This document shows, one piece after another, positions 58,233 to 64,000 of a stretch of 64,000 bases of DNA; within the stretch, counting starts at the first letter, position 1, and each line of letters begins with the position of its first letter. The stretch comes from Streptococcus suis S735 (GTDB lineage Bacteria; Bacillota; Bacilli; Lactobacillales; Streptococcaceae), in contig NC_018526.1 of assembly GCF_000294495.1 (NCBI RefSeq), forward strand, positions 310,001-374,000. The letters run 5' to 3'. The notes beneath the pieces are model-generated. The model saw only the letters and a list, made by a program, of their open reading frames with translations, searched no databases and was not told the origin of the DNA. The position numbers and the translations under genes were made by a program.

Positions 58233-58828
58233 TAGAAGGATTGAAAACTGTTGCGGAGGCAGTTAAGCCTGTCGTAAATGAAGTTGGCAAACGAGCGATA
58301 GATGCCTTTGAAAAGCCGATAGATTCAGATAAGCGATTGGAAGCTGCATCTGATAATAAAACCACTTTTCGCTATGATGGTCTGAGCAAGCCTCAAGAAT
58401 TTCTAGCTCAAGCCCAAGGGTTTCCCAAAGAGATAGCTAAGGATATTTACAATTCTCAGGAACTCAAGCATTATATGGACATAGGAATGCGAGCTGTGCA
58501 ATTTGGACAGAAAGAAAATGGGGAGCCACGATTTTGTCTTATTCCAAAAGATTTATCGTTTGATAGAGTTGTAGACTCACAGGGGCGAACCAACGCAGAG
58601 CGATTGCAAAGTGGATTACTACCGATAAAGGATGGTCAACCTTTAGAAGTTCACCATATCGGTCAAAAAAACGGTGGTCATTATGCCTTATTGACGAAAG
58701 AAGAACACATTAAGAATGGGAATAAAGAAATGTTGCATAAGCCAGGTAAATCTGATGTTGATCATGGTTTAGATTTTGCTAGAGATAAGCGATCAATTGC
58801 TAAAGTACTTATGGAGGAACAAGTATGA
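58229..58828 (+). CDS. LHH-type HNH/Endonuclease VII-fold nuclease toxin
   Basis: 199 residues. The C-terminal catalytic module has the double His VHHIGQ (His142-His143), His151, His160 in TKEEH and LHKPG, preceded by RTNAERLQSGLLPI. This is the pattern of LHH/WHH-type polymorphic-toxin nucleases of the HNH/Endo VII superfamily. The N-terminal 100 residues are helical and lack an LXG domain, a Sec signal or a long filamentous repeat, so no export route is visible. It probably cuts DNA (or RNA) non-specifically in the cell when unleashed. Both ends overlap neighbours by ATGA. Confidence 0.78.
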   Translation: MIEGLKTVAEAVKPVVNEVGKRAIDAFEKPIDSDKRLEAASDNKTTFRYDGLSKPQEFLAQAQGFPKEIAKDIYNSQELKHYMDIGMRAVQFGQKENGEPRFCLIPKDLSFDRVVDSQGRTNAERLQSGLLPIKDGQPLEVHHIGQKNGGHYALLTKEEHIKNGNKEMLHKPGKSDVDHGLDFARDKRSIAKVLMEEQV

Positions 58829-59235
58829 GTCAGTTAGTAGATAAAATAAAAGTAGTCCAAGGTCTTTATAGCGGTAGCCCTGCTAGTGAGCAAGAAGTGG
58901 CAGTGGCTGAGAGTAAGCTTCAGTTGATATTTCCAGCAGAGTATAAGGACTATTTGAAAGAGTATGGGGTGATTTCATTCTATGGAACAGAATGGAATGG
59001 ATTGAAAGGAGATACTTGGACCGATGTAGTTGCAACCACCTTGGAAGCGCGTAGTCTGTATGAAAATTTTCCTAAAGAGAAATTTATTTTAGAGGATCTA
59101 CATTTTGATGATATGCTTGTTTTAGCGGATTCGACTGGTAAAGTCTTTTTGTGGCACAATGGATTAGAAAAAGAGATTCATTCCTCAATTGCGTCCTATC
59201 TGGAAGAATGTGTAGCCAGAAAGGACACCCCATGA
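58825..59235 (+). CDS. SUKH (SMI1/KNR4) superfamily immunity protein
   Basis: 136 residues. The SUKH core is visible: SEQEVAVAESKLQLIFPAEYKDYLKEYG by position residues 20-47, then the W-rich strand WNGLKGDTW and the C-terminal VLADSTGKVFLWHNGLEKEI. Such proteins are the commonest immunity partners of polymorphic-toxin nucleases (for example YobK of Bacillus subtilis). Placement directly after the nuclease with a 4-bp overlap marks it as the antidote, presumably by direct binding to the nuclease. It overlaps the def gene by ATGA as well. Confidence 0.82.
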   Translation: MSQLVDKIKVVQGLYSGSPASEQEVAVAESKLQLIFPAEYKDYLKEYGVISFYGTEWNGLKGDTWTDVVATTLEARSLYENFPKEKFILEDLHFDDMLVLADSTGKVFLWHNGLEKEIHSSIASYLEECVARKDTP

Positions 59236-59642
59236 TTCAACCTATTATGAAAGATATTTTCTTCCTGCAGCAGAAGTCTGAGCCTGCGACTCAGCTAGAT
59301 GTGCAGGTCGGTCAGGACTTGCAGGACACTTTAGCAGCCAATGCTCATGCCTGCGTGGGCATGGCGGCCAACATGATTGGCGTCAAAAAGCGGATTATCA
59401 TCGTCAATATGGGTTTTACCAACCTGGTCATGTACAATCCCGTCCTCATCAGCAAGGCCAAGCCCTATCAGACAGAAGAGGGCTGCCTGTCGCTGGAAGG
59501 TACTCGCCCGACGACACGCTATCAGGAGATTGAAGTGGAGTTTTTTGATGCTTCATGGAAAAAGATCAGCCTAAAGCTGACAGACTTCCAAGCCCAGATT
59601 GTTCAGCATGAACTAGATCATTTGGAAGGGATTATCATCTAA
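59232..59642 (+). CDS. def: Peptide deformylase (second-type, short form)
   Basis: 136 residues. The metal motifs EGCLS (motif 2, Cys) and QHELDHLEG (motif 3, HExxH-like HELDH) are intact. Motif 1 reads GMAANMIG where most deformylases have GxGLAAPQxG, so the usual Gln is Asn. This short variant is a known streptococcal paralogue type, as I recall it; whether the full-length essential enzyme exists elsewhere cannot be seen. It removes the formyl group from nascent proteins. The start overlaps the immunity stop as ATGA, and AGAAAGGA lies upstream, so it is translated with the toxin cassette. An open frame extends to 59151 but is a shadow of the SUKH gene. Confidence 0.85.
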   Translation: MIQPIMKDIFFLQQKSEPATQLDVQVGQDLQDTLAANAHACVGMAANMIGVKKRIIIVNMGFTNLVMYNPVLISKAKPYQTEEGCLSLEGTRPTTRYQEIEVEFFDASWKKISLKLTDFQAQIVQHELDHLEGIII

Positions 59643-59667
59643 ATCTACCGTCAGGTAGATTTTTTTG
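59641..59667 (+). terminator. Terminator after def
   Basis: ATCTACC-GTCA-GGTAGAT is followed by T7. Confidence 0.9.
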
Positions 59668-59673
59668 TATAAA

Positions 59674-59916
59674 AGTCAAAAAAGGTCAAACAAAACTATT
59701 GACTTTTACTGACCAATGATGTAAAATAAGATTCGTAAGGTAAAGGGCCTTACAAATTCTTTGAACAAAAGGTCAGTTTAGGTCAAACAAAAAAGTTTGA
59801 CCGACAAATTGACTAAATGGTCAGTAAAAGACAAACTTCTAAGGAGGTTGCTATGAAAGACAGGATTATACCCTATTAACTATTTTTTTATCACAAAAAG
59901 GTCAGTTTTGGTCAAT
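59674..59916 (+). promoter_or_regulatory. clpL regulatory region with five CtsR boxes
   Basis: Heptad-N3-heptad CtsR sites occur at 59674-59690 (AGTCAAA-AAA-GGTCAAA), 59698-59714 (minus strand, GGTCAGT-AAA-AGTCAAT), 59771-59787 (GGTCAGT-TTA-GGTCAAA), 59819-59835 (GGTCAGT-AAA-AGACAAA, one mismatch) and 59900-59916 (GGTCAGT-TTT-GGTCAAT). The promoter TTGACT (59699-59704), 17 bp, TAAAAT (59722-59727) lies inside the second box. Repression by CtsR and heat release are expected. Confidence 0.88.
59853..59879 (+). CDS. Eight-residue upstream peptide in the clpL leader
   Basis: A perfect AAGGAGG (59841-59847) precedes ATG 59853 by 5 nt. The frame encodes MKDRIIPY and ends at TAA (59877-59879), too short for normal gene finders. 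It sits between the fourth and fifth CtsR boxes, about 67 nt before the clpL start. The spacing and strength of the ribosome binding site suggest real translation, perhaps as a leader peptide coupling ribosome movement to clpL, but no attenuator hairpin is obvious. Confidence 0.45.
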   Translation: MKDRIIPY

Positions 59917-59946
59917 AAAAACATAACATGAAACGAGGTAAAAACT

Positions 59947-62046
59947 ATGAACAACAATTTCAATAACTTTAACAATATGGACGACATTTTCAATCAACTC
60001 ATGGGCAACATGGGTGGCTACAGCACAGAACGTCGCCGTTATTCTATCAATGGGCGTGAAGTGACACCAGAAGAATTTGCTATGTACCGTCAGACTGGTC
60101 GCCTGCCACAGACAGAAGAAGTGGCTCAAACACAGGCTAAAGGTCAGATAAAGTCAGACGGAATTCTTGCAAAACTTGGTCGCAATTTGACACAAGATGC
60201 GCGTGAAGGTAAGTTGGATCCAGTCATTGGACGAAACAAGGAAATCCAAGAAACCTCTGAAATCCTAGCTCGCCGTACGAAAAATAATCCTGTTTTGGTC
60301 GGTGATGCTGGTGTCGGAAAGACAGCGGTAGTAGAAGGATTGGCTCAAGCCATTGTCAATGGTGATGTGCCAGCAGCCATTAAGAACAAGGAAATCATCT
60401 CCATCGACATTTCAGGCTTGGAGGCTGGGACTCAGTATCGTGGAGCTTTTGAGGAAAATGTGCAGAATCTTGTGGATGAAGTCAAAAAAGCTGGAAATAT
60501 CATTCTCTTCTTTGATGAAATTCATCAGATTTTGGGAGCTGGTAGCACTGGCGGAGACTCAGGTTCCAAGGGTTTAGCGGATATTCTCAAACCAGCTTTA
60601 TCCCGTGGGGAATTGACGGTTATCGGTGCCACTACACAGGACGAATACCGCAATACTATTCACAAGAATGCTGCTCTGGCTCGTCGTTTCAATGAAGTCA
60701 AGGTCAATGCTCCGTCCGCAGAGGACACCTACCAGATTTTGAAAGGGATTAAGCCGCTTTATGAAGCCCACCACAATATTGAATTGCCAGATGAGGTTTT
60801 GAGAGCTGCGGTTGATTATTCCGTCCAATATATTCCACAACGTAGCTTGCCTGATAAGGCTATTGACCTAGTCGATGTGACCGCTGCACATTTGGCTGCA
60901 CAACATCCTGTGACAGATATTCAGACCTTAGAAGCAGAAATGGCTGAGGCAAAACAGTTGCAGTTGGAAGCAGCTGAAAAAGAGGATTATGAAAAAGCCT
61001 TGAATGAAAAAGTCCGTATTGATAAGCTACAAAAACAGATTGATAATCATACGGAGCAACAGAAAGTGGTGGCGACTGTTAATGATGTGGCTCAGGCGGT
61101 TGAGCGGATGACAGGAATTCCAGTCTCTCAAATGGGAGCTTCTGACATTGAACGACTCAAGGAATTGAAAAATCGTCTGGCAGCAAACGTTATCGGTCAA
61201 GACGATGCGGTGGAAGCTGTATCTCGTGCCATTCGTCGGAATCGTGCAGGTTTTGATGATGGCAACCGTCCAATTGGTTCCTTCCTCTTTGTTGGTCCGA
61301 CAGGTGTGGGTAAGACAGAGTTGGCAAAACAGTTAGCACTAGACTTGTTTGGTAACAAGGATGCCATTATTCGTTTGGATATGTCTGAATACAGCGATCG
61401 GACAGCCGTTTCCAAATTAATCGGTACCACAGCTGGCTACATTGGCTACGATGACAATTCCCATACTCTTACCGAGCGCGTCCGCCGCAATCCGTACTCA
61501 ATCGTTCTTATGGATGAGATTGAAAAAGCTGATCCACAAGTGATTACCCTTCTCTTGCAAGTGCTAGATGATGGGCATTTGACTGATGGACAGGGCAACC
61601 AAGTTAACTTTAAAAATACCATTATTATCGCGACTTCTAATGCAGGTTTTGGTTATGGAATGGCAGAAGGTGAAGAAAATCAAGACATCATGGACCGCAT
61701 CGCACCATTCTTCCGCCCAGAGTTTCTCAATCGTTTTAACGCAGTCATCGAGTTCAAGCATTTGGATAAAGATGATCTCAAAGCCATTGTAGAATTACTC
61801 TTGGCCCAGGTCAATAATACCCTGGCGAAGAAAGGCATCCAATTAACGGTAACGGAAGCTGCCAAAGAATTCTTGATGGAAGAAGGCTATGACAAGGCCA
61901 TGGGAGCCCGTCCTCTGCGCCGTGTGATTGAAAATCAGATTCGTGATAAGGTGACGGATTTCTATTTGGATCATGTTGATGTCAAATATCTGGAAGCGGA
62001 TGTGGTTGATGGAAGCATCCAAATAAAAGAGCAAAGCTTTGCTTAA
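59947..62046 (+). CDS. clpL: ATP-dependent chaperone ClpL
   Basis: 699 residues. Asn-rich N-terminus [15 protein letters not shown] instead of a Clp_N domain. Two AAA+ modules follow: Walker A GDAGVGKT (about 116-123) with Walker [10 protein letters not shown], and a second GPTGVGKTE (about 447) with [10 protein letters not shown] short helical linker ([19 protein letters not shown] region) separates them, and a C-terminal D2 small domain follows. ClpL disaggregates proteins without a ClpP-docking loop being evident. GAGGT serves as ribosome binding site. Five CtsR boxes and a leader peptide lie upstream. Confidence 0.95.
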   Translation: MNNNFNNFNNMDDIFNQLMGNMGGYSTERRRYSINGREVTPEEFAMYRQTGRLPQTEEVAQTQAKGQIKSDGILAKLGRNLTQDAREGKLDPVIGRNKEIQETSEILARRTKNNPVLVGDAGVGKTAVVEGLAQAIVNGDVPAAIKNKEIISIDISGLEAGTQYRGAFEENVQNLVDEVKKAGNIILFFDEIHQILGAGSTGGDSGSKGLADILKPALSRGELTVIGATTQDEYRNTIHKNAALARRFNEVKVNAPSAEDTYQILKGIKPLYEAHHNIELPDEVLRAAVDYSVQYIPQRSLPDKAIDLVDVTAAHLAAQHPVTDIQTLEAEMAEAKQLQLEAAEKEDYEKALNEKVRIDKLQKQIDNHTEQQKVVATVNDVAQAVERMTGIPVSQMGASDIERLKELKNRLAANVIGQDDAVEAVSRAIRRNRAGFDDGNRPIGSFLFVGPTGVGKTELAKQLALDLFGNKDAIIRLDMSEYSDRTAVSKLIGTTAGYIGYDDNSHTLTERVRRNPYSIVLMDEIEKADPQVITLLLQVLDDGHLTDGQGNQVNFKNTIIIATSNAGFGYGMAEGEENQDIMDRIAPFFRPEFLNRFNAVIEFKHLDKDDLKAIVELLLAQVNNTLAKKGIQLTVTEAAKEFLMEEGYDKAMGARPLRRVIENQIRDKVTDFYLDHVDVKYLEADVVDGSIQIKEQSFA

Positions 62047-62062
62047 AAATAGTGAAGAATTT

Positions 62063-62099
62063 GAAAAATCGGATAGAAATATCTGATTTTTTCTTTTTT
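62063..62099 (+). terminator. Terminator of clpL
   Basis: GAAAAATCGGATA / TATCTGATTTTTTC is followed by TTTTTTG. Confidence 0.85.
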
Positions 62100-62166
62100 G
62101 TTATTCGCTAACAAATGCTATAAAATAGGCTTTCTAGAGCACATTAAAACTTTTTTTATAAAATCC

Positions 62167-62226
62167 TTGACAAGTGCAAACGTTTGCGTTAAACTATATT
62201 CGTAACCGACAGAAAGGAAAACGTTT
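62167..62226 (+). promoter_or_regulatory. malQP promoter with MalR/CcpA-type operators
   Basis: TTGACA (62167-62172), 17 bp, TAAACT (62190-62195). A perfect palindrome GCAAACGTTTGC (62176-62187) fills the spacer and matches the LacI-family MalR operator of streptococci; it also fits cre. A second half-like site GGAAAACGTTTTTA (62216-62229) overlaps the ribosome binding region. Confidence 0.85.
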
Positions 62227-62228
62227 TT

Positions 62229-63737
62229 ATGACAAATCGTACCAGTGGAATTTTGATGCATATTACCTCACTTCCAGGTAAGTTTGGTATTGGTACTTTT
62301 GGACAGTCTGCCTATGATTTTGTAGATTTCTTGGTGGAAACCAAGCAAACCTACTGGCAGATTTTACCACTAACAACTACAAGCTATGGAGATTCTCCTT
62401 ACCAGTCTTTCTCTGCTATTGCAGGAAATACACACTTGATAGACTTTGACCTCTTGGTTGAAGATGGCTTATTGGCAACAGAAGATTTCCAAGATGTAAA
62501 TTTTGGAGATAATCCTGAAAAAGTAGACTATGCTCTTATCTATCAAGTTCGTCGACCAATTTTGGAGAAGGCAGTTCAAGCATTTTTACAAGATGATAAG
62601 AAGAAAGCTGCTTTTCTAGAGTTTGAAAAGGCTAACTCATCTTGGTTGACAGATTATGCGGAGTTCATGGCTATCAAGGAATACTTTGGTAATAAAGCTC
62701 TCCAAGAATGGGAAGATAAAAAAGTTGTAGCTCGCAATGAGGAAGCTCTTGATAAGTACCGCTTAGAATTGGCAAATCAAATCGACTACTACAAAGTCAC
62801 ACAGTATTTCTTCTTCAGCCAATGGAAACAATTGAAAGAATATGCCAACAAACACCACATCAAAATCATCGGAGATATGCCAATCTATGTTTCTGCTGAT
62901 AGCGTTGAAGTGTGGACAAAACCCCAACTATTCAAATTGGACAGTGAACGCAAGCCGCTTTATGTAGCAGGTGTACCAGCTGATAACTTCTCGGCAGATG
63001 GTCAATTATGGGGAAATCCTATTTACGATTGGCCAGAACATGAAAAAACAGGCTATAACTGGTGGATTTATCGTATCCATGAAAGTTTCAAACTTTATGA
63101 TGTCCTTCGGATTGACCATTTCAAAGGTTTCTCAGACTTCTGGCAAGTTGATGGTAAGGCAGAGGTGGCAAAAGTTGGAACTTGGGAACCAGGTCCTGGC
63201 TACAATCTCTTCAAGGCTGTCAAAGAAACACTTGGAGACCTTCCAATCATTGCAGAAGACCTTGGAAACATTGACGCTAAAGCTCGCAAATTGCTTGCGG
63301 ATTGTGGCTATCCAGGCATGAAAATCTTAGAATTTGGTTTCTTTGATGTAACAGGTAAGAGTATCGATGCTCCACACCGTTGCATTCCAAATTCAGTTGC
63401 CTACACTGGAACTCACGATAATGAGGTTGTCAATGGCTGGTACAACAATCTTGATCCAGAACAACAAGAATACGTGGATGCCTACAGCAACCGTAAGCCG
63501 ATTGAAAAAGTTAGCCAAGCTATGCTCCGTATGCTGTTTGCAACAGTGAGTGATACAGCTATCGCAACCATGCAAGACGTCCTAGACTTGGGAGAAGAAA
63601 GTCGAATGAATATGCCGTCAACTATCGGTGGAAACTGGGAATGGCGCATGAAAGCTGAAGACTTGACCCAAGAACGCAAAGACTTCTTGACAAAAATGAC
63701 ATTACTATACCAACGAGGAAATGAAAACCATGACTAA
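62229..63737 (+). CDS. malQ: 4-alpha-glucanotransferase (amylomaltase)
   Basis: A 502-residue GH77 enzyme that transfers maltosyl units between alpha-1,4-glucans. The N-terminus has [20 protein letters not shown] by position residues 5-24. The catalytic nucleophile Asp lies in [10 protein letters not shown] (about residue 295), the acid/base Glu in IIAEDLG (about 341), and the third Asp in [10 protein letters not shown]. Length is normal. The last 8 bases overlap malP, so both are translated from one message in the maltose/glycogen pathway, under MalR/CcpA control. Confidence 0.97.
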   Translation: MTNRTSGILMHITSLPGKFGIGTFGQSAYDFVDFLVETKQTYWQILPLTTTSYGDSPYQSFSAIAGNTHLIDFDLLVEDGLLATEDFQDVNFGDNPEKVDYALIYQVRRPILEKAVQAFLQDDKKKAAFLEFEKANSSWLTDYAEFMAIKEYFGNKALQEWEDKKVVARNEEALDKYRLELANQIDYYKVTQYFFFSQWKQLKEYANKHHIKIIGDMPIYVSADSVEVWTKPQLFKLDSERKPLYVAGVPADNFSADGQLWGNPIYDWPEHEKTGYNWWIYRIHESFKLYDVLRIDHFKGFSDFWQVDGKAEVAKVGTWEPGPGYNLFKAVKETLGDLPIIAEDLGNIDAKARKLLADCGYPGMKILEFGFFDVTGKSIDAPHRCIPNSVAYTGTHDNEVVNGWYNNLDPEQQEYVDAYSNRKPIEKVSQAMLRMLFATVSDTAIATMQDVLDLGEESRMNMPSTIGGNWEWRMKAEDLTQERKDFLTKMTLLYQRGNENHD

Positions 63738-64000
63738 ATTTACAACATTTGCAGAAACAAATACTTCGAAGAAATTAGCTGATTTGACAAATGAAGAAAT
63801 CTATCTTCAACTGTTGAACTATGTAAAAGATGCAGCAGCTTCAAAACCAAAAAACACAGGAAAACGTAAAGTTTACTATATCTCAGCTGAGTTCCTTATC
63901 GGTAAACTCTTGTCAAACAACTTGATTAACTTGGGTGTGTATAAAGACGTTCAAGCAGAATTGGCAGCAGCTGGTAAATCATTGGCGCAGGTTGAAGATG
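63730..64000 (+). CDS. malP: Glycogen/maltodextrin phosphorylase (partial, runs off the window)
   Basis: The first 90 residues of a GT35 phosphorylase. The start is [20 protein letters not shown], followed by [21 protein letters not shown] by position about residues 46-66, which matches the family N-terminal signature around YxSxEFLxG. It cleaves glucose-1-phosphate from maltodextrin ends. AGGAAATG upstream overlaps the malQ end, and the malQ TAA lies inside its first codons. The remaining 85% is beyond the window. Confidence 0.93.
   Translation, partial: MTKFTTFAETNTSKKLADLTNEEIYLQLLNYVKDAAASKPKNTGKRKVYYISAEFLIGKLLSNNLINLGVYKDVQAELAAAGKSLAQVED

Noticed and set aside
59151..59231. An upstream start for def giving 163 residues
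   Set aside because: The extra 27 residues are a shadow of the SUKH gene, and the ATG at 59232 matches the short family form and has a ribosome binding site.

Overview
The window is about 64 kb of a low-GC Firmicute chromosome that looks like Streptococcus, most likely Streptococcus suis or a close relative. The evidence is the 16S rRNA gene type, the AdcR-controlled lmb/pht zinc-scavenging operon, the TTG-started rpoE followed by pyrG, CodY, CtsR-type and MalR-type operators, BOX-like and RUP-like intergenic repeats, and the yqeG-yqeH-yhbY-nadD-yqeK-rsfS-yqeM gene order. I made the species call from memory of these families, not from a database search.

Layout. 1-4.5 kb: two membrane-anchored alpha/beta hydrolases (the first stopped by a nonsense codon), trigger factor, and a decayed glycosyltransferase. 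4.5-8.8 kb: zinc-binding lipoprotein and a large histidine-triad protein behind two AdcR boxes. 8.8-13.4 kb: rpoE, pyrG with a CTP-type attenuator, tRNA-Leu, fba, rpmB. 13.7-19.2 kb: a complete rRNA operon (P1, P2, 16S, tRNA-Ala, 23S, 5S, tRNA-Asn, tRNA-Glu). 19.3-32.2 kb: recG, asparaginase, a HAD phosphatase with an NTP-pyrophosphohydrolase-like partner, a universal stress protein, an AlaT-like aminotransferase, codY, a frameshifted nicotinamidase, rplS, a TIM-barrel protein, gatCAB. 32.3-39.2 kb: an AT-rich HD-domain dGTPase-like gene, galR/galKT, an EamA transporter, cutC. 39.2-46.2 kb: the yqe ribosome/NAD cluster, invaded by small repeats. 46.2-50.3 kb: a 1350-residue YobI-like membrane NTPase. 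50.4-52.3 kb: tmcAL and a TipA-like MerR regulator. 52.3-59.2 kb: a four-gene cassette (dynamin-like GTPase, HerA-like ATPase, LHH nuclease, SUKH immunity protein) whose reading frames all overlap. 59.2-64 kb: peptide deformylase, clpL with five CtsR boxes, and malQ/malP.

The strongest candidate for an undescribed system is the dynamin/HerA/LHH/SUKH cassette at 52.3-59.2 kb: one promoter, four overlapping genes, two NTP-driven machines and a toxin-immunity pair with no visible secretion signal. A second strong observation is a GNAT gene at 43.4-44.2 kb broken twice, first by a 106-bp RUP-like element just after the start codon (removing it with one TA copy restores the frame) and again by a 261-bp structured repeat that has a second full copy after the aminotransferase gene and a shortened inverted copy after rsfS. 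Three other genes carry small inactivating lesions (a nonsense codon in a hydrolase, a probable 10-bp deletion in pncA, a nonsense codon in an isochorismatase-like gene), and one glycosyltransferase is truncated and frameshifted, so the segment is decaying and being remodelled around a stable housekeeping backbone.
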